Counted from the stretch's first letter, positions 31,522 through 44,707 are shown. The stretch is 64,000 nt of DNA from Flavisphingomonas formosensis (GCF_009755815.1 NZ_WRPK01000007.1:62001-126000); one strand, 5' to 3'. Notes: generated by a model not told the origin, from the sequence alone. A program made the numbers and translations.

Positions 31522-33048
31522 CTACAGACAGGCTTCCAGGAAGGGCTGATCGAATCCGAAGGCGCGGGCCTTTTCCAGCGTATAGGGTCGCAGACCCATC
31601 GAGCGATATTCGCCGATGATCTTTCCGTCCGGCGTCTCGTCGAGATATTCGAACTTGAAAAGTTCCTGGGTGACGATCACCGGGCCTTCCATGCCGATCA
31701 CCTCGGTGATGTTGGTCACCCGGCGCGAGCCGTCACGCAGGCGCTTCACCTGCACGATCAGATCGACCGAATCGGCGATCTGACGGCTGATCGCCTCTTT
31801 CGGCACCTTGATGTCCGACATCATCACCATATTCTCCATGCGGGCCAGCGCCTCGCGTGGAGAGTTGGAGTGGAGCGTGCACATCGAGCCGTCATGGCCG
31901 GTGTTCATCGCGGCCAGCATGTCGAAGCATTCGGATCCGCGAATCTCGCCCAGGATGATGCGATCCGGCCGCATGCGCAGCGCGTTGATGACCAGATCGC
32001 GAATGGTGATCGCGCCATTTCCTTCGAGATTGGCCGGACGGGTTTCGAGCGGCAGCCAGTGCGGCTGCTGCAGGCGGAGTTCGGCCGCATCCTCGATGGT
32101 GATCACCCGCTCACCCGGATCGATCATCTTGGACAGCGCATTGAGCATCGTCGTCTTGCCCGAGCCGGTACCGCCCGAGATGACGACGTTGAAGCGGCTG
32201 GCGCCCGCGATCTTGAGCGCCGTCGCCATCTTCTCGTTCATCGATCCGCCGCGTGCCATCATGTCGAGCGTGATCGGTTTGGCGGAGAATTTGCGGATCG
32301 AGATGGCCGTGCCGCGCAGCGACAGCGGCGGGACGATCACGTTGACGCGCGATCCGTCCAGCAGGCGGGCGTCGGCAAGCGGGGTGGTCTGATCGATGCG
32401 GCGGCCGACCTTCGAGACGATGCGCTGCGCGATCTGGAACAGATGCTCCTCGTCCCGGAAGCTGATCGGCGCGAGTTCCAGCTTGCCCTTGCGCTCCACA
32501 TAGGTTTGCTCGGGGCCGTTCACCATGATGTCGGTGACGAGCGGATCGTTGAGCAGCTCTTCCAGCGGTCCGAGGCCGAGCAGTTCGTCGACGAGCACCT
32601 TCTCGAGCGCGAATTGCTCGCGCCGGTTGAGGTTGATCTTCAGTTCGGCCAGCACCTCGCCGATGATCGGGCGGAATTCCTCGGCAAGCTCATCCTTGTT
32701 GAGCGTGGCCGCGGCTTCCGGATCGACGCGTTCCAGCAGGCGTGGCAGCACCTGCTCCTTGATCTTGTGGACCGAGGCTTCGAAACCCTCCGCCTTGAGG
32801 CTGCCGCGCTCGCCCGACTGGGCCTCGCGGCTGGCCAGCCGGGCCATCGCATCGCCGTGAAGCGACGGGGCAGCGGCCTCCTCCTCGATGGCAGCGCTGG
32901 GCAGGGGGAGCGAATCGATCGAGGGAAATTGTTCTCCACCGGTCTGGGAGGGGCCGCCGGCGCCTCCCTTCATCGGCCTCGCAACGCCGAAAGAGGGGCG
33001 CTGCGCCGTGTTCCCAGATATTCCGCCACGCCTGCCGAATGCGCTCAT
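31522..33048 (-). CDS. cpaF: Tad/Flp pilus assembly ATPase CpaF
   Basis: A 508-residue secretion-type ATPase (TadA/CpaF family) that powers Flp pilus assembly. The N-terminal 75 residues are disordered and Gly/Pro-rich, then a helical N-domain (about 90-180) precedes the ATPase core. Walker A is 'ISGGTGSGKTTMLNALS' (about 288-304), the Asp box and Walker B 'RIILGEIRGSE' and the His box 'GSMCTLHSNSPREAL' follow. No other tad/cpa genes flank it here; the partners must be elsewhere. It is transcribed in the same direction as the F1 operon, about 200 bp downstream of atpC and past a terminator. Confidence 0.93.
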   Translation of the reverse strand: MSAFGRRGGISGNTAQRPSFGVARPMKGGAGGPSQTGGEQFPSIDSLPLPSAAIEEEAAAPSLHGDAMARLASREAQSGERGSLKAEGFEASVHKIKEQVLPRLLERVDPEAAATLNKDELAEEFRPIIGEVLAELKINLNRREQFALEKVLVDELLGLGPLEELLNDPLVTDIMVNGPEQTYVERKGKLELAPISFRDEEHLFQIAQRIVSKVGRRIDQTTPLADARLLDGSRVNVIVPPLSLRGTAISIRKFSAKPITLDMMARGGSMNEKMATALKIAGASRFNVVISGGTGSGKTTMLNALSKMIDPGERVITIEDAAELRLQQPHWLPLETRPANLEGNGAITIRDLVINALRMRPDRIILGEIRGSECFDMLAAMNTGHDGSMCTLHSNSPREALARMENMVMMSDIKVPKEAISRQIADSVDLIVQVKRLRDGSRRVTNITEVIGMEGPVIVTQELFKFEYLDETPDGKIIGEYRSMGLRPYTLEKARAFGFDQPFLEACL

Positions 33049-33178
33049 CGACGATCCCCAAAACGCCCACGTACCTGTGGGCGGTAGACACGGTGGCAGG
33101 GATAGCTCGCAAAGGTTTTACAATATCCTAACCACACGCGGCCTCGGCGTCGGGAGCCGGCCCCGCGGCAGACATGCG

Positions 33179-33209
33179 AAGGGCCGCACCGATGATCGGC
33201 GCGGCCCTT
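33179..33209 (-). terminator. Terminator of the F1 ATP synthase operon
   Basis: AAGGGCCGC and GCGGCCCTT form a 9-bp perfect stem 36 bp beyond the atpC stop on the minus strand. The inner bases (cgatgatcg) can extend the pairing. It separates the atp operon from cpaF. Confidence 0.7.
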
Positions 33210-33244
33210 GCGAAGCCCGTGGATCGGGCGAAGAGGCTATCGGC

Positions 33245-33505
33245 TCAGGCCTCGCTGGCGCTTTCGGCCAGGACGGTCAGGCCCTTTTCGCTGACTTCGG
33301 CGAAGCCGCCTTCGACGCGGATCCGCGCCGAGACGGTGGTAGGGCCCGAATAGATCGCCAGCTCGCCCGTGCGAACGACGGACATGAAGGGCGCATGGCC
33401 CTGCAGCACGCCGAAATCGCCCTCGGTGCCGGGGACCACGACCATATAGACCTCCTCCGAGCGGAGGAGCTTTTCCGGGGTCACGAGTTCAAAGTGCAGG
33501 GCCAT
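33245..33505 (-). CDS. atpC: ATP synthase epsilon subunit, short form
   Basis: An 86-residue F1 epsilon subunit. The N-terminal beta-sandwich is complete ('[19 protein letters not shown]', '[19 protein letters not shown]', '[18 protein letters not shown]'). The C-terminal two-helix domain, which in E. coli and Bacillus inhibits ATP hydrolysis, is absent, making it some 45-50 residues shorter than usual. Short epsilons occur in sphingomonads, and alphaproteobacteria can use a separate inhibitory zeta subunit (DUF1476). It is the last gene of the operon, 51 bp after atpD. Confidence 0.93.
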   Translation of the reverse strand: MALHFELVTPEKLLRSEEVYMVVVPGTEGDFGVLQGHAPFMSVVRTGELAIYSGPTTVSARIRVEGGFAEVSEKGLTVLAESASEA

Positions 33506-33522
33506 TTCGTCTCTTCCAGCTG

Positions 33523-33546
33523 CCCTCTCCCGCGGGCGGGAGAGGG
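33523..33546. repeat. Hairpin between atpD and atpC
   Basis: CCCTCTCCCG and CGGGAGAGGG form a perfect 10-bp stem with a 4-base loop. No T-run follows, so it is more likely an mRNA-stabilising or REP-type hairpin than a terminator. Confidence 0.6.
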
Positions 33547-33556
33547 AGATACTTCG

Positions 33557-35035
<1,479 letters not shown>

Positions 35036-35119
35036 TTAGGCGCTTCGGCGCCAGCTTCTGTTGGTGCTACAGCGCTTCCGCGCCAGCGAATTTTGGCGCT
35101 ACAACGCTTCCGCGCCAGC
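35036..35119. repeat. Three tandem copies of the atpG 3' end
   Basis: The last 21 bases of atpG (35099-35119, encoding AGAEAL-stop) are repeated at 35067-35087 with one change, and more weakly at 35036-35055. The periods are 32 and 31 bp. Each copy preserves a stop-like TAG or TAA. They fill most of the gap to atpD. Confidence 0.8.
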
Positions 35120-35986
35120 GATGATTTCGATGAGTTCGGTGGTGATCGCGGCCTGACGCGTCCGGTTGTACTGGATCGTCAGCTTGTTGATCATCTCGCC
35201 GGCATTGCGCGTGGCGTTGTCCATCGCGGTCATGCGGCTGCCCTGCTCGGATGCCGCATTCTCCAGCATCGCGCGGAACAGCTGGACGGCGATATTGCGC
35301 GGCAGCAGCTCGGCAAGGATCGCTTCCTCATCGGGCTCATATTCCACCGCGGCGGAGGCGCCGGCCGCGGCCGTGCCAGCCGGAGTTGCCGTCAGCGGAA
35401 CCGGGATGAGCTGGATTTCCGTCGGTTCCTGCACCAGCGCGGACTGGAACTTTGCGAAGAACAGATGCGCGACGTCGAACTCGCCCCGGCGATAGCGCAG
35501 GATCAGGTCTTCCGAGACCTCATGCGCATCGGAGAAGGCGACGTTCTTGATGTGGCTCTGATCGACCTGGTGGACGATCTTGCCCGGATAGATGCGCTGG
35601 ATGACCGCGCGGCCCTTCTTGCCGATCAGGTAGAAGCTGACCTCCTTGCCCTCGGCGATCAGCGCGTCGGCAGTCTTGCGGGCCGCGCGCACGATATTGC
35701 TGTTGAAGGCGCCGGCAAGGCCGCGCTCGGAGGTGGCGACCACCAAGAGGTGCTTGCGGTCGCTTCCCGTGCCGGCAAGCAGCTTCGGGCTCTCCGGGCC
35801 GATCGTGACCTTGGAGGCGAGGCTGGCCATGACGGCAGCGAGGCGTTCGGCGTAGGGCCGCCCGGCCTCGGCCGCCATCTGCGCACGGCGCAGCTTGGCA
35901 GCGGCGACCATCTTCATCGCCTTGGTGATCTTCTGGGTCGACTTCACCGAGGTGATGCGAACCTTGAGGGCTTTGAGGCTGGCCAC
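35099..35986 (-). CDS. atpG: ATP synthase gamma subunit
   Basis: A 295-residue rotor-shaft subunit. The N-terminal helix '[20 protein letters not shown]' and '[16 protein letters not shown]' and the C-terminal helix '[20 protein letters not shown]' with '[17 protein letters not shown]' are the conserved coiled-coil ends. The middle carries the Rossmann-like domain. An Ala-rich loop ('[20 protein letters not shown]') near 205-225 is a small insertion common in alphaproteobacteria. It follows atpA after 54 bp that contain a REP-like hairpin. Confidence 0.97.
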   Translation of the reverse strand: MASLKALKVRITSVKSTQKITKAMKMVAAAKLRRAQMAAEAGRPYAERLAAVMASLASKVTIGPESPKLLAGTGSDRKHLLVVATSERGLAGAFNSNIVRAARKTADALIAEGKEVSFYLIGKKGRAVIQRIYPGKIVHQVDQSHIKNVAFSDAHEVSEDLILRYRRGEFDVAHLFFAKFQSALVQEPTEIQLIPVPLTATPAGTAAAGASAAVEYEPDEEAILAELLPRNIAVQLFRAMLENAASEQGSRMTAMDNATRNAGEMINKLTIQYNRTRQAAITTELIEIIAGAEAL

Positions 35987-36002
35987 TCGTTTTCCTCTTT
36001 AT

Positions 36003-36030
36003 CGTCATCCCGGCTCGCGCCGGGACGACG
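36003..36030. repeat. REP-like palindrome between atpA and atpG
   Basis: CGTCATCCCGGC and GCCGGGACGACG flank a short loop (ctcgc region), an imperfect stem of the tcatcccggc type that is frequent in sphingomonad and other proteobacterial intergenic regions. Confidence 0.65.
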
Positions 36031-36040
36031 GTGACACGGT

Positions 36041-38127
<2,087 letters not shown>

Positions 38128-38293
38128 GCGCGCACCGTCCCCCAGATGATTGTCCCTGACCCATACGAAAAAGGGGCCGCCCGGAGGCGTCCCCGGATGG
38201 GTCGCGGGCCGGTTAGCAGGGGAGGTGCTGCGATGCAAGGCGGCTGGCTTTGGAAGCAATTCGCGGGATGCGGAATGAAATTGCCGTCGCCAC

Positions 38294-39349
38294 ATGGAGG
38301 ATATGACCCAAAGTATCACGCAAACCGATTCGATCGACGAGGATATGGCTTGGCGTGCAGTACTTGCGCGCGATCGGGCCAGCGACGGCCGCTTCGTGAC
38401 CGGCGTTCTTTCCACTGGCATCTATTGCCGCCCGTCCTGCGCGGCACGTCATCCAAAACGCGAAAATGTGCGGTTTTTCGCGGATGGAGCCGGGGCGCGG
38501 GCGATCGGGCTGCGGCCCTGCCTGCGTTGCCGGCCGGATGATATCGCTCGCGACGAGGCCGGAGTCGCCCGCGCGATCGCCCTCATCCAAAGGTCGGACG
38601 AGCTCCCCACGCTGGAGGCGATGGCTGGCGCCGCCGGCTATGCCCCGCATCATTTCCACCGCCTGTTCAAGCGTGCGACCGGCGTGACGCCCGCCGCCTA
38701 TGCCCGCGGCGTTCGTGCCCGGCGGGCGGAAGGCGCTCTCGCGGGAGGGCAGAGCGTGACCGAGGCGATCTACGAAGCGGGCTATTCGGTGCCCAGCCGA
38801 TTCTATGCGGAGGCCGATAAAAGGCTCGGCATGACGCCTTCCGCGTGGCGGGACGGCGGCCGGGGCGAGGTGATTCGCTGGACGACGGCGCAGACCAGCA
38901 TGGGACGGATACTGCTGGCTGCGACCGATCGCGGTATCTGCCGCTTGTCGTTCGAGGAGGATGATTCGGCGCTGTCGGAGCGGTTTCCCAACGCCCGGAT
39001 CGACCGCGACGACATCGCGCTCGGCGACCTGCTCGAAAGCGCGGTGGCGGCGGTGGAGCAGCCCGGTCGCGGCCACGGCCTGCCGCTCGACGTGCGCGGC
39101 ACGGCGTTCCAGGAGGCCGTCTGGCGCGAGCTCAGCCGCATCCCTCCGGGCGAGACCCTGAGCTACGCGGCGCTCGCCGCCCGCGCCGGCAAGCCGGGCG
39201 CCGCGCGGGCGGCGGGAACCGCCTGCGGCGCCAATCCGGTCGCCGTGCTGATTCCCTGCCACCGCGCCCAGCGCGGCGACGGCACGCTGGGCGGCTATGC
39301 CTATGGGCTGCCGATCAAGCGCGAACTGCTGCGCAGGGAGCATGGCTGA
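38294..39349 (+). CDS. ada: Ada-type methylated-DNA repair protein and regulator
   Basis: A 351-residue adaptive-response protein. The N-terminal zinc domain has Cys45, Cys49, Cys76 and Cys79 ('YCRPSCAARHP' and 'RPCLRCRPDD'), of which the first accepts methyl from DNA phosphotriesters. An AraC-type helix-turn-helix follows (about 95-185), then the O6-methylguanine transferase domain with acceptor Cys322 in 'IPCHRAQ'. Methylation turns it into an activator of repair genes. ATG at 38294 or 38303 are both possible, neither with an ideal ribosome site. It diverges from atpH and faces priA. Confidence 0.93.
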   Translation: MEDMTQSITQTDSIDEDMAWRAVLARDRASDGRFVTGVLSTGIYCRPSCAARHPKRENVRFFADGAGARAIGLRPCLRCRPDDIARDEAGVARAIALIQRSDELPTLEAMAGAAGYAPHHFHRLFKRATGVTPAAYARGVRARRAEGALAGGQSVTEAIYEAGYSVPSRFYAEADKRLGMTPSAWRDGGRGEVIRWTTAQTSMGRILLAATDRGICRLSFEEDDSALSERFPNARIDRDDIALGDLLESAVAAVEQPGRGHGLPLDVRGTAFQEAVWRELSRIPPGETLSYAALAARAGKPGAARAAGTACGANPVAVLIPCHRAQRGDGTLGGYAYGLPIKRELLRREHG

Positions 39350-39361
39350 CGGCGAGAATAG

Positions 39362-41536
39362 TCACACGAAGCTGTAGGGATCGACGTCCACCGCGACGCG
39401 CACGGTGCGCGGCCAGTCGACTCCACCCAGCCAGTCGCGGATCACGTCCTGCACGTCGAGCGCGCGGCGGGCATGGACGAGCAAGCGATAGCGGTGCCGT
39501 CCGCGCAGCATGGCGAGCGGGGCGGGGGCGGGGCCGTAGACCGCCATGCCTTCCACCTGCGGCGCCGTCCGCCCGATCCGCTTCGCCGTCTCCTCGGCCT
39601 CGTCCTGCTTCTCGGCCGACACGATGATCGCGGCATAGCGGCCGAAGGGCGGCGCGTTGGCGGCACGGCGCGATTCGGTTTCGGCCGCATAGAAGCTTTC
39701 TGCATCGCCCGAGACGAGCGCCTGGATCACCGGCGCGCTGGGCTCGCGCGTCTGGACGAGCACATGGCCGGGCTTGGCGCCGCGCCCGGCGCGTCCGGCG
39801 ACCTGCGCGATCTGCTGGAAGCTGCGTTCGGCCGCGCGCAGATCGCCGCCCGACAGGCCGAGATCCGCATCGATCACGCCGACCAGGGTGAGATTGGGGA
39901 AGTGATAACCCTTGGTGACGAGCTGCGTGCCGATCACGATGTCGATCTCGCCTTCGTCCATCCGCGTCACGAACTCGGCCGCCTTGGCGGGCGACCAGAG
40001 CGTGTCGGAGGTGACGATCGCGGTGCGCGCATCGGGAAACAGCGCCGCCACCTCGTCGGCGATGCGCTCGACACCGGGCCCGCACGCGACCAGCGCGTCC
40101 TCTTCGTGGCATTCCGGGCAGGCGCGCGGCGGCGGCATGATATGGCCGCAATGATGGCATTGCAGCCGGGCGAGCAGGCGATGCTCGACCATCCAGGCTG
40201 TGCAGTTCGGACATTGGAAGCGGTGTCCGCAGTGACGGCAGAGGGTGAGCGGCGCATAGCCGCGCCGGTTGAGGAACAGCAGCGCCTGCTCCTGCCGCGC
40301 GATCGTCTGGCCGATCATCTCGACCAGCGGCGGCGACAGCCAGCGCCCGCGCGGCGGCGGGGTATCCAGCATGTTGACGGTGACGATCTCGGGCAGCTCG
40401 GCGGCGCCGTAGCGGCCGGGCAGGCGCAGCTCGGCATAGCGGCCGAGTGCGACCTGCTGGCGCGTCTCGATCGCAGGCGTCGCCGAGGCGAGCACCACCG
40501 GACAGCCTTCGAAATGGCCGCGCATCACCGCGACGTCGCGGGCGTGGTAGGTGACGCCGTCCTCCTGCTTGAACGAGGTCTCGTGTGCCTCGTCGACCAC
40601 GATCAGGCCGAGGTTGCGATAGGGCAGGAACAGGGCCGAACGCGCGCCGACCGTCACCATCGCCTCGCCGCTGGCGATCGCCCGCCAGGCGCGGCGGCGC
40701 TGCGACTGGCGCAGATCCGAATGCCAGGCGACCGGGACATGGCCGAAACGCGCCTCGAACCGCTTCAGGAAGGGCTCGGTCAGTGCGATCTCGGGCAGGA
40801 GGACGAGCGTCTGCCGGCCTCGCCGGATCGCCTCGGCCACCGCTTCGAAATAGACCTCCGTCTTGCCCGATCCGGTGACGCCGTCGAGCAGGAAGGGCTG
40901 GAACGCCTCGGCCTTGACGGCCGCCACCAGCGCACCCGCCGCTTCATGCTGCGCCTTGGAAAGTTCGGGTTGATGATGGCCCGGATCGGGGATCGGAAAC
41001 GGATCGTCGACCGCGACCGTCACCGCCTCGATCGCGCCGGCCTTCACCAGCCCGCGGATCACCGCGTCGGAGACGTTGGCGGCCATCGCCAGTTCGCGCA
41101 CCAGGCCCTGCCGCTCGCCGATCCGCTCCAGCGCCTGGGTGCGTTGCGCGGTCATCCGATCGGGCACATGGCCGGTCGCGCGATATTCGGTGACGGTGCG
41201 TCCCCCGTCGAGCGCGCTGGCCGAGGCAAGCGCCATGCGCAGCACCGCGGCGGGCGGCGCCAGATAGTAGCTGGCGGTCCATTCGATCAGCCGACGCAGC
41301 GGCGCGGCGATCGGGGGCAGGTCATAGACGCCGGCCAGCGGTCGGAGCCGGTTGTCGCCCACCTCGGCATCGGAGGGCATGCGATCCGCCTCCCACACGA
41401 CGCCGGCGATCTGGCGTGGGCCGAGCGGGGCGAGGACGATCGATCCGGGAACGACGTCATGCTCCCGATCCACCCGATAATCGAGCGGGCCGAGAGCGGC
41501 ATTGAGCAGGAGAACGCGGGCACGGTGGCTGGGCAT
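39362..41536 (-). CDS. priA: Replication restart helicase PriA
   Basis: A 724-residue DEAH helicase that rebuilds replication forks after stalling. The N-terminal DNA-binding part (about 1-190) precedes Walker A 'DGVTGSGKTEVYF' (217-229) and the DEAH box ('IVVDEAHETSFKQ'). The zinc-binding region has eight cysteines ('CRHCGHRFQCPNCTAW' and 'LQCHHCGHIMPPPRACPEC'). Motifs V and VI appear as 'VIGTQLVTKGYHFPN' and 'QQIAQVAGRAGRG'. Length is typical. It is convergent with ada and separated from the next minus-strand gene by 47 bp. Confidence 0.96.
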   Translation of the reverse strand: MPSHRARVLLLNAALGPLDYRVDREHDVVPGSIVLAPLGPRQIAGVVWEADRMPSDAEVGDNRLRPLAGVYDLPPIAAPLRRLIEWTASYYLAPPAAVLRMALASASALDGGRTVTEYRATGHVPDRMTAQRTQALERIGERQGLVRELAMAANVSDAVIRGLVKAGAIEAVTVAVDDPFPIPDPGHHQPELSKAQHEAAGALVAAVKAEAFQPFLLDGVTGSGKTEVYFEAVAEAIRRGRQTLVLLPEIALTEPFLKRFEARFGHVPVAWHSDLRQSQRRRAWRAIASGEAMVTVGARSALFLPYRNLGLIVVDEAHETSFKQEDGVTYHARDVAVMRGHFEGCPVVLASATPAIETRQQVALGRYAELRLPGRYGAAELPEIVTVNMLDTPPPRGRWLSPPLVEMIGQTIARQEQALLFLNRRGYAPLTLCRHCGHRFQCPNCTAWMVEHRLLARLQCHHCGHIMPPPRACPECHEEDALVACGPGVERIADEVAALFPDARTAIVTSDTLWSPAKAAEFVTRMDEGEIDIVIGTQLVTKGYHFPNLTLVGVIDADLGLSGGDLRAAERSFQQIAQVAGRAGRGAKPGHVLVQTREPSAPVIQALVSGDAESFYAAETESRRAANAPPFGRYAAIIVSAEKQDEAEETAKRIGRTAPQVEGMAVYGPAPAPLAMLRGRHRYRLLVHARRALDVQDVIRDWLGGVDWPRTVRVAVDVDPYSFV

Positions 41537-41583
41537 GGCCCGCCCTAGTTAGGGAAGGAGGGCGGCAAGGGGAATGCATGGCG

Positions 41584-42495
41584 TCAGCCGGGTCGCGCGT
41601 CCGCGAGCCGGGCAAGCGTCAGCTGCGCGCTGGCGACGAGCTCGGCGAGCTGCGACGCATAGAAGAAACGAATGGCCGTGCGCGCTTCTTCCTCCAGCCG
41701 CACCGTTCCCTTGGCGTCGTAGAGCAGCAGCCCGGCGCGCGTCGCATCGGTAAGCATGCGTCGGATATGGATCTGCGAGACGCCGAAGCGACGGGCAGCG
41801 GCGGAGAGCGAGACGGGAATCTCGCCCGCCGAGGGAAAGTCGTCCGGCCCGCCCGTCTCGACGAAGGTCATCACCATCAGCAAGCCTGCGTAGCGATTGG
41901 GGAAGATCTGGAAGAAGGCGGACATGGCGTCGCTGACCCGCGCCCGATCGTGAAGCCGTGCGGCGTGCACGCACAGGAAGGTTTCGAACACACCGGCTTC
42001 CTCCATCCGATCGATCAGCCCCGTCACGTCCGGAGCGACTATCGCTGCGGCACGCAATGCGGCTGCGCTGTGGCTGCGCCAAGCTGCGAAATAGAGCGGT
42101 GTCGGCTCGTAGCGAGGCCGGGCGCCCGCACCAGGCGGCGTGATCACCGCCACATAGCCGACATGCTGCAGAAACTGCAGCAGCGAGCGGGCGCGTCCGG
42201 GGCTGAGATAGCCCGATGCTGCGCACAATTCCTTGAGTCGCGCCAGCGTCATCCCTCCGGTGGCGTGGAGATAGCCGACCCAAAGCGCCGTGACATAGCG
42301 GCCCGCATCCTTGAACACGCCGCCCAATGCCTCGTCGCCTGCCGCAGAGGCCAGCATGTTGGTGGCGAGCGAGCGTGCGGCCTCGGCGAATTGCGGATGT
42401 GCGATCATCCGCAGGGATTCCTCCCCTTGCCCCAGATCAGCATGACCATGGGGCATATAGGCACCGTCGCGCGCAATCTGCACCGCAGTCTCCAC
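41584..42495 (-). CDS. Two-winged-helix protein of unknown role
   Basis: A 303-residue soluble protein that I do not recognise. Two regions look like winged helix-turn-helix units: about 77-118 ('TLARLKELCAASGYLSPGRARSLLQFL', then a wing ending 'VAVITPP') and about 232-275 ('SLSAAARRFGVSQIHIRRML', then 'RAGLLLYDAKGTVRLEE'). The middle is helical and may bind a ligand. This suggests a transcription regulator with two reading heads. It reads toward priA, with 47 bp between, so they could share a transcript. Confidence 0.55.
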   Translation of the reverse strand: METAVQIARDGAYMPHGHADLGQGEESLRMIAHPQFAEAARSLATNMLASAAGDEALGGVFKDAGRYVTALWVGYLHATGGMTLARLKELCAASGYLSPGRARSLLQFLQHVGYVAVITPPGAGARPRYEPTPLYFAAWRSHSAAALRAAAIVAPDVTGLIDRMEEAGVFETFLCVHAARLHDRARVSDAMSAFFQIFPNRYAGLLMVMTFVETGGPDDFPSAGEIPVSLSAAARRFGVSQIHIRRMLTDATRAGLLLYDAKGTVRLEEEARTAIRFFYASQLAELVASAQLTLARLADARPG

Positions 42496-42780
42496 AAGCT
42501 GCCGCCCGGGCTCGATTCGCGCCTACGATCCCTGTCTGCACGGCGTATCATGCCCGCCTGGATCGTCTAGCCGCATCTGGCGGCAGAACGGCTTCGGTGC
42601 CGTCCGGTCAAATTTGTTCAGTTGCGGCACGGGCGGCTCTTACCAATGATCGTCCTGCGGAAACGGGGTTGGCCGGCGCGGCGGCGACCGTGCATCGCTC
42701 GCGATGGCGGTGCCGCCGACGAGCCTGGACCTTCCCCGATCGCGCGTGAGGCGTTCGTTCGTTCCTGGGGGAGAGTATCG

Positions 42781-43230
42781 ATGCGACATCTATCCGCCGC
42801 CGTCATGGCCCTGGCTCTTGCTGCTGTTCCGGCGGTCGCCGCTCGGGCGGCAGCCGACGACGCGCCGTCCTATGATAAGGGGCCGGTGTGGGATTTCGGG
42901 CTGGTCCAGACCAAGGATGGGCATTTCGACGATTATGTGAAGTGGCTGGCGGGGCAGTGGCGCGCGCAGGAGGAGGCGCTCAAGAAGGCCGGGCGTATCG
43001 TCGACTACAAGGTCCTGGTGGTCGTCGATCCGCGCAAGGGTGAGCCCGACATCATCCTTGCCACGCAATTCGCCAATATGGCCGCCTTCGATCATTCGGT
43101 GGCCGACGAATATGCCCTGCAGAAGCAGATTTTCGGTTCGTTGTCGAAGGCCAACCAGGAACAGGCGGACAGGGGCGCGATCCGCACGATACTGGGCGAT
43201 CTGCTGGTGCGTGAAGCCGTCCTGAAATAA
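42781..43230 (+). CDS. Small exported protein, unknown function
   Basis: A 149-residue protein with a Sec signal peptide ('MRHLSAAVMALALAAVPAVA', cleavage after about residue 23). The mature part has Tyr/Trp-rich strands ('YDKGPVWDFGLVQTKDGHFDD', split) and a helix-strand order that could form a dimeric alpha-beta barrel (ABM/NIPSNAP-like), but this is weak. The ATG at 42781 follows GGGGGAGAG. The 285 bp upstream hold no gene and no clear signal. It faces the MscS gene. Confidence 0.65.
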   Translation: MRHLSAAVMALALAAVPAVAARAAADDAPSYDKGPVWDFGLVQTKDGHFDDYVKWLAGQWRAQEEALKKAGRIVDYKVLVVVDPRKGEPDIILATQFANMAAFDHSVADEYALQKQIFGSLSKANQEQADRGAIRTILGDLLVREAVLK

Positions 43231-43275
43231 CGCGTCGGGCCACCCTGTGCGGCACGGCCCCGGGTGGCGGCCAGG

Positions 43276-44607
43276 CTATGTGTCCCCAGCCTGGCCGTCC
43301 TCGGGAACCGCTTTGCCGGAGGGATGGTCGCTCGCCGCCGGCATGGCGGCGATGCTGCGGACGTGGATGTCGCGCTGCGGGAAGGGAAGCTCGATCCCGT
43401 TGTCGCGGAAGAGGATCCACAGGCGGTTGAGAACGTCCGACCGGACATTGCCGGTGCCGAGTTCCGGATCGGCGATCCACACCATGATGTCGTGCTGCAC
43501 CGCGTTTTCGCCGAAATCCTTCAGCCAGACCGACGGCCGGGGCTCGTCCAGCACGCGCTTGGCGGCGATCGCTGCCTCGATCATCAGGCGCTGGGCGAGC
43601 TGCAGGTCGCTGCCGTAGCCGACGCCGACGGGAATGTGGATACGCACGTTGCGGCTTGAATAGGACCAGTTTTCGACGGCTTCGGTCATCAGCTGCTCGT
43701 TCGGGATGAGATGCTCCTTGCCGTCGCGGGTGAGCACCGAGACGGCGCGCACCCCGATCTTGCCGACCGTGCCGAACGTATCGCCGACGACGATCACGTC
43801 GCCTGGCTTCACCGATCTGTCCATGAGCAGGATCAGGCCCGCAATCAGATTGCCGAAGGTCTTCTGCAGGCCGAAGCCGACAGCGAGGCCAAGTGCGCCG
43901 GAAAAGACGGTCAGCGCAGTGAGGTCGATGCCGAGCAGATCGATGCCGAGCAGGACGGCGACGATCATCACCGTGATGCCGGCCAGCTTCTGCACCAGGG
44001 TACGTTGCGAGATGTCCAGCCCGCGCATCCGTTCGATCGAATGCACCAGCACCCGGTTCGCCACGCGCGCGGATACATACAGGACGGACGCGACGACGAT
44101 GAAGTTGACGATGCCGAGCAGCGTCAGGCGATGGGTGCCGACGGTAAGCCCTATTCGGTCGAGCGCGGCGAGCAGCGGCTCCATGCCGCCGAGCGTGCCC
44201 GCCGTGGTCGCGACCAGGGCGATCGCTGCAAGCAACATCGATCCCGCCTGGCCGAGGGCGAAGGTGGACGCCAGCGCATGGACGATCCGCGCGGTCGCAC
44301 AGCCGAGCGCCAATGCGACAATGATCAACCCATAGGGGCTGAGCAACGCCGCATTGTCCGCAACGAGCAGCAGCAGCGCCATGATTCCATAATGGATCAG
44401 CGCTCGGGCAAGGCCGGCCCCTCCTTCGTCGCGCCGTCCGGTCCAGCGGTGCAGTGCTGCCGCGACGCGGGTTTCTGCACGCAGGCCGATCAGTCTTCCC
44501 AGCCCATAGGCGCCGGCCACGATCAACACCGCGACGACGATGGCGTAAAAATCGGGCGAGACGGGAACCTCGAGCCCCAGCGCGCGCAAACTGCCTTGCC
44601 AATCCAT
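43276..44607 (-). CDS. MscS-type mechanosensitive channel
   Basis: A 443-residue small-conductance mechanosensitive channel that opens under membrane tension during osmotic downshock. Several N-terminal membrane helices (about 15-200) lead to the pore helix region 'LGLAVGFGLQKTFGNLIAGL', the Gly/Ala-rich TM3 signature, and then the cytoplasmic MscS beta domain ('PGDVIVVGDTFGTVGKIGVRA', 'IPNEQLM'). It is longer than E. coli MscS, with extra N-terminal helices. The ATG at 44607 is preferred; one at 44631 would add eight basic residues. Neighbours are unrelated. Confidence 0.9.
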   Translation of the reverse strand: MDWQGSLRALGLEVPVSPDFYAIVVAVLIVAGAYGLGRLIGLRAETRVAAALHRWTGRRDEGGAGLARALIHYGIMALLLLVADNAALLSPYGLIIVALALGCATARIVHALASTFALGQAGSMLLAAIALVATTAGTLGGMEPLLAALDRIGLTVGTHRLTLLGIVNFIVVASVLYVSARVANRVLVHSIERMRGLDISQRTLVQKLAGITVMIVAVLLGIDLLGIDLTALTVFSGALGLAVGFGLQKTFGNLIAGLILLMDRSVKPGDVIVVGDTFGTVGKIGVRAVSVLTRDGKEHLIPNEQLMTEAVENWSYSSRNVRIHIPVGVGYGSDLQLAQRLMIEAAIAAKRVLDEPRPSVWLKDFGENAVQHDIMVWIADPELGTGNVRSDVLNRLWILFRDNGIELPFPQRDIHVRSIAAMPAASDHPSGKAVPEDGQAGDT

Positions 44608-44707
44608 GGCCTGCCTCCGGCGCATGAGCATCGAAACGGGAAAAAGGTTCCCGATCGGCCGCTCGCCGGCTCGTCATCGCGGTAATGCGGCGCCGCGCCG
44701 CCGCTTG

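Noticed and set aside
39473-41548. A 691-residue antisense frame over priA
   Set aside because: Same reasoning: priA has full helicase and zinc motifs on the minus strand.
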